The notes: generated by a model not told the origin, from the letters alone. A stretch of 64,000 bases of DNA from Curtobacterium pusillum (GCF_013359865.1 NZ_JABMCE010000051.1:1-64000), one strand, 5' to 3'. Counted from the stretch's first letter, positions 41,400-50,180 are shown. Numbers and translations: made by a program.

Positions 41400-42818
41400 A
41401 TGTCCGACGTGCTCATCGACCGTCCCGAGCTCGAAGGGCTCGGCCAATACGAGTTCGGCTGGTCCGACTCCGACAAGGCCGGCGCCTCCGCGCGCCGCGG
41501 CATCTCGGAGGAGGTCGTCACCGACATCTCGAACCTCAAGGGCGAGCCCGAGTGGATGCTCAAGAACCGCCTGAAGGGGCTGCAGCTCTTCGGCCGCAAG
41601 CCGATGCCGACGTGGGGTGCCGACCTGACGGGCATCGACTTCGACAACATCAAGTACTTCGTGCGCTCCACCGAGAAGCAGGCGCAGTCGTGGGAGGACC
41701 TCCCCGAGGACATCCGCGAGACGTACGAGAAGCTCGGCATCCCCGAGGCCGAGCGTCAGCGCCTGGTCGCCGGAGTCGCAGCGCAGTACGAGTCCGAGGT
41801 CGTCTACCACCAGATCCGTGAGGACCTCGAGGCGCAGGGCGTCATCTTCATGGACACCGACACGGCGCTCCGCGAGCACCCGGAGATCTTCGAGGAGTAC
41901 TTCGGCACGGTCATCCCGGCCGGCGACAACAAGTTCGCCGCGCTGAACACGGCCGTGTGGTCCGGCGGCTCGTTCGTCTACGTCCCGAAGGGCGTCCACG
42001 TCGAGATCCCGCTGCAGGCCTACTTCCGCATCAACACCGAGAACATGGGCCAGTTCGAGCGGACGCTGATCATCGCGGACGAGGACTCCTACGTCCACTA
42101 CATCGAGGGCTGCACGGCGCCGATCTACAAGTCGGACTCGCTGCACTCGGCCGTCGTCGAGATCATCGTGAAGAAGAACGCGCGCGTCCGGTACACGACG
42201 ATCCAGAACTGGTCGAACAACGTCTACAACCTCGTCACCAAGCGCGCGATCGCGCACGAGGGCGCGACGATGGAGTGGATCGACGGCAACATCGGCTCGA
42301 AGGTGACGATGAAGTACCCGTCGATCTACCTCGCCGGCGAGCACGCCAAGGGCGAGACCCTCTCGGTCGCGTTCGCGGGCCCGGGTCAGCACCAGGACGC
42401 CGGCGCGAAGATGATCCACATGGCGCCGTACACGACGTCGTCGATCGTCTCCAAGTCGATCGCCCGTGGCGGGGGCCGTGCGGGGTACCGCGGCGAGGTC
42501 CGTGTCGACCCGAACGCCCACCACGCCGCCAACACGGTCCGGTGCGACGCGTTGCTCGTGGACACGGTCAGCCGGTCGGACACCTACCCGGCGATCGACA
42601 TCCGCGTCGACGACGTCCAGCTCGGGCACGAGGCCACCGTCTCCCGCGTGAGCGAGGAGCAGCTGTTCTACCTCATGTCGCGCGGCATGCCCGAGGACGA
42701 GGCGATGGCGATGATCGTCCGCGGCTTCATCGAGCCGATCGCCCGCGAGCTCCCGATGGAGTACGCACTCGAACTCAACAAGCTCATCGAGATGAGCATG
42801 GAAGGATCCGTCGGCTAG
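41400..42818 (+). CDS. sufB: Fe-S cluster assembly scaffold SufB
   Basis: A 472-aa scaffold of the SufBCD complex that builds Fe-S clusters. The start [15 protein letters not shown], the middle [18 protein letters not shown] and the C-terminal beta-helix with [16 protein letters not shown] and [22 protein letters not shown] segments are typical. The likely sulphur-accepting Cys is in [18 protein letters not shown] sequence. First gene of the suf operon; sufD begins right after its stop. Confidence 0.97.
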   Translation: MSDVLIDRPELEGLGQYEFGWSDSDKAGASARRGISEEVVTDISNLKGEPEWMLKNRLKGLQLFGRKPMPTWGADLTGIDFDNIKYFVRSTEKQAQSWEDLPEDIRETYEKLGIPEAERQRLVAGVAAQYESEVVYHQIREDLEAQGVIFMDTDTALREHPEIFEEYFGTVIPAGDNKFAALNTAVWSGGSFVYVPKGVHVEIPLQAYFRINTENMGQFERTLIIADEDSYVHYIEGCTAPIYKSDSLHSAVVEIIVKKNARVRYTTIQNWSNNVYNLVTKRAIAHEGATMEWIDGNIGSKVTMKYPSIYLAGEHAKGETLSVAFAGPGQHQDAGAKMIHMAPYTTSSIVSKSIARGGGRAGYRGEVRVDPNAHHAANTVRCDALLVDTVSRSDTYPAIDIRVDDVQLGHEATVSRVSEEQLFYLMSRGMPEDEAMAMIVRGFIEPIARELPMEYALELNKLIEMSMEGSVG

Positions 42819-44108
42819 ATGTCCAGCACCACCCCTCCCCACATCGACCAGCCGATCGAGCCTGCGACGGCCGCGACGGGCACCGCACAACACGGCGCGA
42901 AGGCGCACTCGGACGGCGGTTGGGACGCTCCGGACAAGAAGGTCCCCGTCCAGACCCGGTCGGAGCGCCCGCAGTCCGGCGACATCGACGCCTTCCCGAC
43001 GGTCACCGGTCGTGAGGTCAACTGGAAGTTCGCGCCGCTGGCGAAGCTCCAGCCGCTCCTCGACGGCGGACTCGACGGCACCGCCTACCCGTTCCTCGCC
43101 CGGCAGTCCGACGGAGCCGACGTGGAGTGGGGTCGCAGCGACGACCCCCGCGTCGGCACGGCCGGTCTGCCCGAAGACCGTGCAGCCGCCGCAGCCTGGA
43201 CCGCTCGTGACGCCGTGCTCGCGGTCACGATCAAGGCCACCGAGGCGCACGAGTTCATCACGCTGACCCGTTCCGACTTCGGCGCGCAACCCCGCGCCGC
43301 GCACACCGTCATCACGGCCGAGGCGCACGCGCAGGGCATCGTCGTGCTCGACAACCGCGGCAAGGCGCTCCTCAGCGAGAACGTCGAGATCGTCGTCCGC
43401 GACGGCGCCCGACTGACGGTGGTCAGCCTGCAGGACTGGGACGACGACGCCGTGCACGTGTCGACGCACTTCGCCGAGGTCGGCCGCGACGCCTTCCTCA
43501 AGCACGTGGTGGTCTCGCTCGGCGGCGACGTCGTCCGCGTGAACCCGTCGACCCACCTCGGGGCCCAGGGCGCCGACACCGAGATGTACGGCGTGTACTT
43601 CGCCGACGCCGGCCAGTACATCGAGCAGCAGGTCTACGTGAACCACGACGCGCCGAACACGCGCGGCCGGGTCAACTACAAGGGCGCGCTGCAGGGCCAG
43701 GGCGCGCACACCGTCTGGATCGGTGACGTGCTCATCGGCCGGACCGGCGACGGCACCGACTCGTACGAGCAGAACCGCAACCTCGTCCTCACCGACGGCA
43801 CGCGTGCGGACAGCATCCCGAACCTCGAGATCGAGACGGGCAACATCGAGGGGGCCGGACACGCGAGTGCGACCGGTCGCTTCGACGACGAGCAGCTGTT
43901 CTACCTGCAGTCCCGCGGCATCCCCGAGGAAGAGGCGCGCCGACTCGTCGTGCTCGGCTTCCTCGTCGAGGTCATCCAGAAGATCGGCGCGCCCGAGCTC
44001 GAGGAGCGCCTCATCGCGGCCGTCGAGCAGGAGCTCGCCGAGGGGCGGTCCGTGATCGCGGCCCCGGCCGAGACCGCACCCACGGCCGACGCGGAGGCCT
44101 CCGCCTGA
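42819..44108 (+). CDS. sufD: Fe-S cluster assembly protein SufD
   Basis: A 429-aa SufB paralogue forming the SufBC2D complex. The C-terminal half matches the shared beta-helix family (IEGAGHASATGRFDDEQLFY, RGIPEEEARRLVVLGF). The N-terminal 35 residues are Pro/Ala/Thr-rich and probably flexible. It overlaps the Rieske gene by one base (TGATG). Confidence 0.95.
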   Translation: MSSTTPPHIDQPIEPATAATGTAQHGAKAHSDGGWDAPDKKVPVQTRSERPQSGDIDAFPTVTGREVNWKFAPLAKLQPLLDGGLDGTAYPFLARQSDGADVEWGRSDDPRVGTAGLPEDRAAAAAWTARDAVLAVTIKATEAHEFITLTRSDFGAQPRAAHTVITAEAHAQGIVVLDNRGKALLSENVEIVVRDGARLTVVSLQDWDDDAVHVSTHFAEVGRDAFLKHVVVSLGGDVVRVNPSTHLGAQGADTEMYGVYFADAGQYIEQQVYVNHDAPNTRGRVNYKGALQGQGAHTVWIGDVLIGRTGDGTDSYEQNRNLVLTDGTRADSIPNLEIETGNIEGAGHASATGRFDDEQLFYLQSRGIPEEEARRLVVLGFLVEVIQKIGAPELEERLIAAVEQELAEGRSVIAAPAETAPTADAEASA

Positions 44109-44434
44109 TGTCGACGAAGGTCTGCGCCGAGGCGGACATCGCGGTGGACAGCCCGATGCGCGCCGTGGTCGACGGCATCGCGGTCGCCATCGTGAAGGAC
44201 TCCTCGGGCACCGTGCACGCCATCGGCGACACCTGCACCCACGGGGACATCTCCTTGGCCGAGGGGTTCGTCGAGGGCGACACGCTCGAGTGCTGGGCCC
44301 ACGGTTCCCGGTTCTCGCTCGCCACCGGCAAGCCGCAGAACTTCCCGGCGTACGAGCCCGTCCCGGTCTTCCGGGTCGAGGTCCGCGACGGTGACGTCTA
44401 CGTCGACGTGCACGACCCCGTGCCGGTCGACTGA
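44108..44434 (+). CDS. Rieske-type [2Fe-2S] ferredoxin of the suf operon
   Basis: A 108-aa non-heme iron ferredoxin. The Rieske ligands are seen as CTHGDISL (C-x-H) and CWAHGSRF (C-x-x-H), about 20 residues apart. Such proteins occur in actinobacterial suf operons and probably pass electrons during cluster assembly; the exact role is not established. It lies between sufD and sufC, with 82 bp before sufC. Confidence 0.92.
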   Translation: MSTKVCAEADIAVDSPMRAVVDGIAVAIVKDSSGTVHAIGDTCTHGDISLAEGFVEGDTLECWAHGSRFSLATGKPQNFPAYEPVPVFRVEVRDGDVYVDVHDPVPVD

Positions 44435-44516
44435 GACCGGTCCGTCCGGCCCGCACCGGGTCCCCACTCACTTCCCGCGGCTGACGCCGCACCCCAGCTG
44501 CAACCGAAGGAACGCA

Positions 44517-45284
44517 ATGTCCACTCTCGAAATCCGCGATCTCCAGGTCTCGATCGACACCGATCAGGGCACCAAGGAGATCCTCAAGGGTGTCGACCTC
44601 ACCATCAACGAGGGCGAGATCCACGCGATCATGGGGCCGAACGGCTCCGGCAAGTCCACCCTCGCCTACACGATCGCCGGTCACCCGCGGTACAACGTCG
44701 TCGGTGGTTCGATCACCCTCGACGGCGAGGACGTCCTCGCGATGAGCGTCGACGAGCGTGCCCGCGCCGGCATGTTCCTCGCCATGCAGTACCCGGTCGA
44801 GATCCCCGGCGTCACGGTGTCGAACTTCCTCCGCACCGCGAAGACCGCGATCGACGGCGAGGCGCCCGCGCTCCGCAGCTGGGTCAAGGACCTCCGCCAG
44901 TCGATGGCGGACCTCAAGATGGACTCGGCCTTCGCCGAGCGCAACGTCAACGAGGGCTTCTCGGGCGGCGAGAAGAAGCGGCACGAGATCATGCAGCTCG
45001 AGCTCCTCAAGCCGAAGTTCGCCGTGCTCGACGAGACCGACTCCGGCCTCGACGTCGACGCGCTGAAGATCGTCTCCGAGGGCGTCAACCGCGCCAAGGC
45101 CGCCACCGGGCTCGGCGTGCTGCTCATCACCCACTACACGCGCATCCTCCGCTACATCAAGCCGGACTTCGTGCACGTGTTCGTCGCGGGCAAGGTCGCC
45201 GAGCAGGGCGGGCCGGAGCTGGCCGAGCGCCTCGAGAACGAGGGCTACGACCGCTACGTGCAGGCCGCAGCAGCGGGGAACTGA
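44517..45284 (+). CDS. sufC: Fe-S cluster assembly ATPase SufC
   Basis: A 255-aa ABC-type ATPase that drives conformational change in SufBC2D. Walker A is GPNGSGKSTL (about 41-50), the signature FSGGEKKR (about 148) and Walker B FAVLDETDSGLD. It is cytoplasmic, with no transport role. ATG 44517 has GAAGGA upstream. It overlaps sufT by one base. No sufS or sufU gene follows, although these are usually here. Confidence 0.97.
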   Translation: MSTLEIRDLQVSIDTDQGTKEILKGVDLTINEGEIHAIMGPNGSGKSTLAYTIAGHPRYNVVGGSITLDGEDVLAMSVDERARAGMFLAMQYPVEIPGVTVSNFLRTAKTAIDGEAPALRSWVKDLRQSMADLKMDSAFAERNVNEGFSGGEKKRHEIMQLELLKPKFAVLDETDSGLDVDALKIVSEGVNRAKAATGLGVLLITHYTRILRYIKPDFVHVFVAGKVAEQGGPELAERLENEGYDRYVQAAAAGN

Positions 45285-45613
45285 TGATCACCGCACTCTC
45301 CCCGGAGAAGTTCGACGAGGTCGTCGAGGGCCTGAAAGAGGTCCAGGACCCGGAGCTCGGCGTCAACATCGTCGACCTCGGGCTCATCTACGACCTCGCC
45401 TGGGACGACGAGGCGAACGCACTCGTGATCAGCATGACGCTGACGAGCGCGGGCTGCCCGCTGACCGACGTCATCGAGGGCGACACGGCGAACGCGCTGG
45501 ACGGCATCGTCGATGCGTTCCGGATCAACTGGGTCTGGATGCCGCCGTGGGGGCCGGAGCGGATCACCGACGACGGACGCGAGATGATGCGCGCGCTCGG
45601 CTTCTCGATCTAG
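45284..45613 (+). CDS. sufT: SufT-like MIP18/DUF59 Fe-S assembly protein
   Basis: A 109-aa protein with the MIP18 domain: VQDPELGVNIVDLGLIYDL near the N-terminus and the conserved Cys in LTSAGCPLTD. The family helps maturation of Fe-S proteins. One-base overlap with sufC supports operon membership. It is followed by a perfect palindrome and a terminator. Confidence 0.92.
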   Translation: MITALSPEKFDEVVEGLKEVQDPELGVNIVDLGLIYDLAWDDEANALVISMTLTSAGCPLTDVIEGDTANALDGIVDAFRINWVWMPPWGPERITDDGREMMRALGFSI

Positions 45614-45626
45614 ACGCCACCCCCGC

Positions 45627-45672
45627 ACGGACGGGAGGCGCGGTGCCGGCCGGCACCGCGCCTCCCGTCCGT
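45627..45672. repeat. Perfect 46-bp palindrome, best copy of the GGAGGCGCGG family
   Basis: The arm ACGGACGGGAGGCGCGGTGCCGG is followed at once by its exact reverse complement, with no loop. It lies between the convergent sufT and bioY genes, next to a separate terminator. Confidence 0.95.
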
Positions 45673-45685
45673 CGCACCCGGACGT

Positions 45686-45724
45686 GCAGCAGGGCCCCGC
45701 ACCGAGTGGTGCGGGCCCTGCTGC
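45686..45724. terminator. Bidirectional terminator sufT/bioY
   Basis: Stem GCAGCAGGGCC(C)CGCACC / GGTGCGGGCCCTGCTGC with one bulged C and the loop GAGT. Confidence 0.8.
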
Positions 45725-45734
45725 GGTCGGTACG

Positions 45735-46334
45735 TCAGCGGCGGCCGACGAGCTTCCACGCCAGCGGCAGGATGCCGGCGGCGATGAGCGCCTTCGCGAT
45801 GCCGCCCACGATGAACGGGTACAGGCCCGCTGCGAGGACGGACTGCAGGTCGTTCGGTGCACCCAACGCCCCGAGCGCCGCCGCGAGGTAGGGCAGACCG
45901 GTCAGGAACGGGATCGCACTCGCGAGCGTGAACGCCACGGCGGCCCGACCGACGCGGCGGTCCCAGTCACGGCGAGCGAGCCAGCCGACGACCCCCGCTG
46001 CCGGGATGAAGCCGATCACGTAGCCGAAGCTCGGCACGGCGAGGGCGTGCAGGCCACCCGTCATGTCGGCGAAGAACGGCGCCCCCGCGAGTCCTGCGAC
46101 GGCGTAGACGAGCAGCGACAGCATGCCGCGACGGGCACCGAGGGTCGCGCCGACGAGCACGACGGCCAGGGTCTGGCCCGTGATCGGGACGGGCCACATC
46201 GGCACCTCGACCTGCGCCATGGCGGCGGTGAACAGCGCACCGCCGGCGATCAGGGCGGCATCGGTGGCCAGGCCGTGGGTGCGCAGACGGTCGGCGAGGA
46301 CTGCGCGGCGAGCGAACCCGGTGGCGTTCGTCAT
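45735..46334 (-). CDS. bioY: Biotin transporter BioY (ECF S component)
   Basis: A 199-aa integral membrane protein with about six helices. The family pattern is present: MAQVEVPMWPVPITGQTLAV followed by LGARRGMLSLLVY and FGYVIGFIPAA. It imports biotin with an ECF energy module (EcfA/EcfT), or alone at low capacity; no such module is in the window. ATG 46334 has the site AGGAG, which is embedded in a small palindrome (46337-46349). Monocistronic. Confidence 0.93.
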   Translation of the reverse strand: MTNATGFARRAVLADRLRTHGLATDAALIAGGALFTAAMAQVEVPMWPVPITGQTLAVVLVGATLGARRGMLSLLVYAVAGLAGAPFFADMTGGLHALAVPSFGYVIGFIPAAGVVGWLARRDWDRRVGRAAVAFTLASAIPFLTGLPYLAAALGALGAPNDLQSVLAAGLYPFIVGGIAKALIAAGILPLAWKLVGRR

Positions 46335-46343
46335 GGATTCTCC

Positions 46344-46449
46344 TAGAATGGACTGCTGGTCCCGTTCGGGACCATCGGTCCCGTCAGCGTAGCGGTGCAC
46401 CTCCCGCACACACCGTTGTGCACATCCACCAACTGATTGGACGTCCTCT
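46344..46449 (+). promoter_or_regulatory. Leader of the ABC-F gene with competing hairpins
   Basis: TAGAAT (46344-46349) is a plausible -10. The leader then has three segments: GGTCCC (46358-46363), GGGACC (46368-46373) and GGTCCC (46377-46382). The middle one can pair with either neighbour but not both, an attenuator-like layout. A 13-codon frame GTG-CAC...AAC-TGA (46395-46436) follows. Function unproven. Confidence 0.4.
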
Positions 46450-48048
46450 GTGCTTGCCGTGCACGACCTCGAGATCCGCGTCGGGGCTCGCCTCCTGATG
46501 GAGAACGTGTCCTTCCGCGTCGAGAAGGGCGACAAGATCGGTCTCGTCGGCCGGAACGGCGCCGGGAAGACCACGATGACCAAGGCCCTCGCGGGGGAGA
46601 CCCAGCCCACGGGCGGGAAGATCGACCGTTCGGGTGAGATCGGGTACCTGCCGCAGGACCCGCGCTCCGGCAACCCGGAGGACACCGCACGCAAGCGCAT
46701 CCTCGACGCGCGGGGGCTCGGCGAGCTCGTGGAGGGCATCCGCCAGGCCACGCTCGACATGGCCAGCGAGGACGCGGCCGTGGCCGAGAAGGCGATGCGT
46801 CGGTACAGCCGGCTCGACGACCAGTTCAACGCGCTCGGCGGGTACGCGGCCGAGGCCGAGGCGGCGTCCATCGCGTCGAACCTCAAGCTGCCGGACCGCA
46901 TCCTCGACCAGCAGCTCAAGACGCTCTCCGGTGGTCAGCGACGGCGCATCGAGCTCGCCCGCATCCTGTTCTCGGACGCCGAGACGATGATCCTCGACGA
47001 GCCGACGAACCACCTCGACGCGGACTCGATCGTCTGGCTGCGTGAGCACCTCAAGACGTACCCGGGCGGCGTGATCGTCATCTCCCACGACGTCGAGCTC
47101 GTGGACGAGGTCGTCAACCGCGTCTTCTACCTCGACGCGAACCGCCAGTGCATCGACGTGTACAACATGGGCTGGAAGCTGTACCAGCGGCAGCGTGCCG
47201 CCGACGAGGAGCGCCGCCGCAAGGAACGCGCGAACGCCGAGAAGAAGGCCGCGACGCTCAAGGACCAGGCCGCCCGCTTCGGCGCGAAGGCGACGAAGGC
47301 CGCTGCGGCGCACCAGATGGTCGCCCGCGCCGAGAAGCTGCTCGCCGGGCTCGAGGACGAGCGCGCCGTGGACCGCGTCGCCAAGCTGCGGTTCCCGACG
47401 CCGACGCCGTGCGGTCGTACGCCGCTCATGGCCGAGGGGCTGTCGAAGTCCTACGGGTCGCTCGAGATCTTCGCCGGCGTCGACCTGGCGATCGACCGGG
47501 GCTCGCGGGTGGTCATCCTCGGGTTCAACGGTGCCGGCAAGACGACGCTGCTGCGGATCCTCGCGGGCGCCGACCAGCCGGACACGGGGGAGATCCTGCC
47601 CGGGCACGGTCTGCGGATCGGGTACTACGCCCAGGAACACGAGAACATCGACGTCAACCGCACGGTCATCGAGAACATGGTGTCGGCGTCGAACGACCTC
47701 AACGAGACCGAGGCACGGCGGGTGCTCGGTTCGTTCCTGTTCACGGGCGACGACGGGTACAAGAAGGCCGGCGTGCTCTCCGGCGGCGAGAAGACCCGGC
47801 TGTCGCTCGCGATGATCGTCGTGTCCGGCGCGAACGTGCTGCTGCTCGACGAGCCGACGAACAACCTCGACCCGGCGTCGCGTGAGGAGATCCTCGGCGC
47901 GCTGGCCGGGTACGAGGGTGCGGTCGTGCTCGTCTCGCACGACGCCGGTGCGGTGGAGGCGCTCAACCCGGAGCGGGTCCTGCTGCTGCCGGACGGCACC
48001 GAGGACCACTGGAACAAGGACTACGCGGAGCTCATCGAGCTCGCGTAG
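46450..48048 (+). CDS. ABC-F family ATPase (ribosome-associated)
   Basis: A 532-aa protein with two ABC ATPase domains and no membrane part, the mark of ABC-F translation factors that bind the ribosomal E site. Walker A motifs are GRNGAGKTT (about 36-44) and GFNGAGKTT (about 358-366); signatures LSGGQRRR and LSGGEKTR; Walker B MILDEPTNHLD and LLLDEPTNNLD. The inter-domain linker (about 235-310) is Lys/Arg/Ala-rich and helical. It could be an EttA-like housekeeping factor or an antibiotic-protection factor. GTG start. Confidence 0.9.
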   Translation: MLAVHDLEIRVGARLLMENVSFRVEKGDKIGLVGRNGAGKTTMTKALAGETQPTGGKIDRSGEIGYLPQDPRSGNPEDTARKRILDARGLGELVEGIRQATLDMASEDAAVAEKAMRRYSRLDDQFNALGGYAAEAEAASIASNLKLPDRILDQQLKTLSGGQRRRIELARILFSDAETMILDEPTNHLDADSIVWLREHLKTYPGGVIVISHDVELVDEVVNRVFYLDANRQCIDVYNMGWKLYQRQRAADEERRRKERANAEKKAATLKDQAARFGAKATKAAAAHQMVARAEKLLAGLEDERAVDRVAKLRFPTPTPCGRTPLMAEGLSKSYGSLEIFAGVDLAIDRGSRVVILGFNGAGKTTLLRILAGADQPDTGEILPGHGLRIGYYAQEHENIDVNRTVIENMVSASNDLNETEARRVLGSFLFTGDDGYKKAGVLSGGEKTRLSLAMIVVSGANVLLLDEPTNNLDPASREEILGALAGYEGAVVLVSHDAGAVEALNPERVLLLPDGTEDHWNKDYAELIELA

Positions 48049-48075
48049 TCGGCGCGCGCGGGGCTGACCCGTCGA

Positions 48076-48119
48076 CGGCCTGGAGGCGCGTGGCGGCGGC
48101 GCACCGTGCCTCCAGTCCG
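48076..48119. repeat. GGAGGCGCGG element after the ABC-F gene
   Basis: Arms CGGCCTGGAGGCGCG and CGTGCCTCCAGTCCG with a GC-rich loop. This is the CTGG/CCAG subtype. It lies 27 bp after the stop and is the probable terminator. Confidence 0.75.
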
Positions 48120-48294
48120 CCCCGTGGGTGGCCACGGCGTCCCGCCCACGGTCGCCGAGCGGTCGCGTTCCGTCGCGCGGCGCGGCGACGTGCGACGGTT
48201 CGTGACCAGTCGGCGGCGCGTACGCGGCATGTCGCGACCGCTCGGCGGCACCGCCCGGCGGCACCGCCCGGCGGCGCCGTCCGGCGGCGCCCGC
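48120..48294. repeat. Inverted repeat and 13-bp minisatellite before SURF1
   Basis: GTCGCCGAGCGGTCGCG (about 48150) and CGCGACCGCTCGGCGGCAC (about 48234) form a long inverted repeat. Four tandem 13-bp units of the form CGGCGGCACCGCC run from 48243 to 48294; the last ends one base before the SURF1 stop codon. No gene is seen. Confidence 0.7.
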
Positions 48295-49287
48295 TCAGCG
48301 AGCCCGCGTGGACTCGAGCAGCTCGTCCTCGATCTCGGCGTCGGTCTTGGGCTTGGCGTCCTTGCGGCGCTGCCGCTCGAGCGCGCGCTCACGTTCCTCG
48401 GGGTCGTCCTGGTTGAGGTTCCGGTACTCCTGCACCATCAGGTACGCCAGGAACCCGAACCCGCCGGCCGCGAACATGAACCACTGGATGAAGTAGCTGA
48501 GGTGCAGACCGGTGTCGGCGGTGGGGCGCTCCCAGCCGAGCGGTCGCGCCTCGGTCGGGCTCGGCGACTCGGAGGCGAGCTGCCCGTACGCCCCGGTGTA
48601 GATCGGCGTGTCGACCTTGTTCGCCACGTCGGACAGCGTGACCGACTGGACCTGGTCGGTGTGCGCGGGGTCGGTGCGGCCGGGGATGCGCGGTTCGCTC
48701 TCCTGCAGCCGGACGATCGCGGTGACCTCGCCCGACGGGGGAGCGGGAACGTGGTCGGGCGCGTCCTGCGCGTTGCCGGTGGGGACCCAGCCGCGGTCGA
48801 CGACGAACGCCCGGCCGTCGGCGGTGACGAGCGGGGTGAGGACCTCGAATCCGGGCTGCCCGTTGTGCACGCGGTTCCGGACGAGCAGCTGGTCGTCGGT
48901 GTCGTACCGGCCGGTGACGCGCACGCGGAGCCAGGTCTGCGAGTCATCCCAGCTCGAGGCCGTCGGCAGCGCCTGGTCGAGCGGCACCGGGGTGTGGTCG
49001 TAGTTCTGGGCGACCTGCTCGTTCTGGCGGACGGCCTCGTTCCGGCGGTCCCACTGCCACATGCCGAACAGGGCGCAGACGATCGCGAAGGCCACGGCGA
49101 TCGCGAAGTACCCGAGCCAGCGTCGGCTGCCGACGAAGCGCCAGCCGACGAAGGGCTCGTCGGGGTCACGCGAGGGACGGGCGTCGGTCGACCCCTCGCC
49201 GGCGGCGGTGGCGCCGGCGGCGGCGCGTGCGAGCTTCTGCGCGTGCCGTCGGCCGTACCGGGAGCTCGGGTCGAAGCGGTCGCTCAC
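48295..49287 (-). CDS. SURF1 family cytochrome oxidase biogenesis protein
   Basis: A 330-aa membrane protein with the SURF1 layout: one helix near 55-75 (YFAIAVAFAIVCALFGMWQW, then DRRNEA), a long extracytoplasmic domain, and a second helix at about 270-290. SURF1 proteins help insert heme a into cytochrome c oxidase subunit I, which fits the ctaA/ctaB genes 8 kb away. The N-terminus and the Arg/Lys-rich C-terminus (QRRKDAKPKTDAE) are cytoplasmic. It overlaps the upstream small gene by 4 nt. Confidence 0.9.
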   Translation of the reverse strand: MSDRFDPSSRYGRRHAQKLARAAAGATAAGEGSTDARPSRDPDEPFVGWRFVGSRRWLGYFAIAVAFAIVCALFGMWQWDRRNEAVRQNEQVAQNYDHTPVPLDQALPTASSWDDSQTWLRVRVTGRYDTDDQLLVRNRVHNGQPGFEVLTPLVTADGRAFVVDRGWVPTGNAQDAPDHVPAPPSGEVTAIVRLQESEPRIPGRTDPAHTDQVQSVTLSDVANKVDTPIYTGAYGQLASESPSPTEARPLGWERPTADTGLHLSYFIQWFMFAAGGFGFLAYLMVQEYRNLNQDDPEERERALERQRRKDAKPKTDAEIEDELLESTRAR

Positions 49288-49592
49288 CGACGGTCACCGG
49301 CCGCACGCGCACCGACGTCGTTCTTCGGGGCGTCGGCCGGGTCGCGCTCGTCGTCGAGTCGGTCCACGTCCTCGTGCATGCCCGTGACGCGCACGGGGAA
49401 CGAGCGCGATCGCAGGTAGTCGGCGAGGAAGTCGCGGTGCTCCTCGCACGCTGCCCAGATCTTCACGCGGTCGATCGCGTGGATGCGCGGGTTGCGCCAG
49501 TTGACACGCCACGAGGCGGTCGACACGCAGCCGGCGCGCGAGCACACCGGCGTCGAGCCGGGTTCGGTGAAGAGGTCGAACGTGGCGCCCAT
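49284..49592 (-). CDS. Small conserved protein with putative zinc ribbon
   Basis: A 102-aa protein of unknown function. Four possible metal ligands are visible: C-x4-C (VCSRAGC) and C-x2-H (AACEEHRDFL), about 30 residues apart. The C-terminal 25 residues are charged (DRLDDERDPADAPKND). It is joined to both neighbours by overlaps, one base with the DUF3099 gene and 4 nt with SURF1, so it is translated between two membrane proteins. Relatives are often labelled acetone carboxylase, which the sequence does not support. Confidence 0.75.
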   Translation of the reverse strand: MGATFDLFTEPGSTPVCSRAGCVSTASWRVNWRNPRIHAIDRVKIWAACEEHRDFLADYLRSRSFPVRVTGMHEDVDRLDDERDPADAPKNDVGARAAGDRR

Positions 49593-50011
49593 CAGCGACG
49601 TCCCCAGACCCGGGAGCGGTCGCCGTTCCGCTGCCACTCCTGTTGTGCGTGGTGGGCCTGCTCGCGCAGCCGGTCCTGCTCGGCGCGGTAGGCCTCGGCG
49701 CGGGCGTCCTCCTGCTGTTCGCGGAGGCGTGGATCGACGGCGTCGTACAGCTCGATGGCGCCGGCGGGCGTGACGATGTCGTTCTCGGCGCGGCTGCCGG
49801 CGTTCGCGATCACCACCGCGACCCAGGGGATCACTCCGGCGAGCACGATCGGGATGACGGCGAGCCAGGTGTGCCAGAAGGACCACACCAGCACGGCGCC
49901 GACGAAGAACACCACGCGGACGGCCATCTGCCACACGTACCGGGACAGGCGGTGCGCACGGTCCTGCTCCGGTGAGTCCGGGAGCGTGGTGATGCTGTGC
50001 GTCGTCTTCAT
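49592..50011 (-). CDS. DUF3099 domain membrane protein
   Basis: A 139-aa protein. After the N-terminal THSITTLPDSPEQDRAHRLSR it has two adjacent membrane helices (about 30-48 and 52-72), then a charged Gln/Arg/Ala-rich helical tail (about 95-135). DUF3099 proteins are actinobacterial and uncharacterised. ATG 50011 has GAGGAAAG upstream and a -10 TAGGCT at 50040-50045. It is the first gene of the DUF3099 / zinc ribbon / SURF1 operon. Confidence 0.82.
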   Translation of the reverse strand: MKTTHSITTLPDSPEQDRAHRLSRYVWQMAVRVVFFVGAVLVWSFWHTWLAVIPIVLAGVIPWVAVVIANAGSRAENDIVTPAGAIELYDAVDPRLREQQEDARAEAYRAEQDRLREQAHHAQQEWQRNGDRSRVWGRR

Positions 50012-50039
50012 CCGATGTTCTTTCCTCTGCCCGGGGTCA

Positions 50040-50045
50040 AGCCTA
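50040..50045 (-). promoter_or_regulatory. -10 hexamer of the DUF3099-SURF1 operon
   Basis: TAGGCT on the minus strand, 28 nt before ATG 50011. Unlike many genes here, this one has a ribosome site and a normal leader. Confidence 0.5.
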
Positions 50046-50180
50046 AGCCCGTGTGCGCCGTCACGGTTGCGCCGCGCGCGGACACGATGCGCGTATCGGC
50101 TCCGGTACGCTCGTCCGGGCGTGTCAGCCGTGGAAGCGCGCGGGCCGCCGGCAATGACCCCACCTGCGAACGGAGCGACC

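Noticed and set aside
46337..46349. Palindrome ATTCT-CCT-AGAAT at the bioY start as a biotin operator
   Set aside because: It does not resemble known BirA, BioR or BioQ sites and overlaps both the bioY ribosome site and a -10 box, which may explain its sequence.
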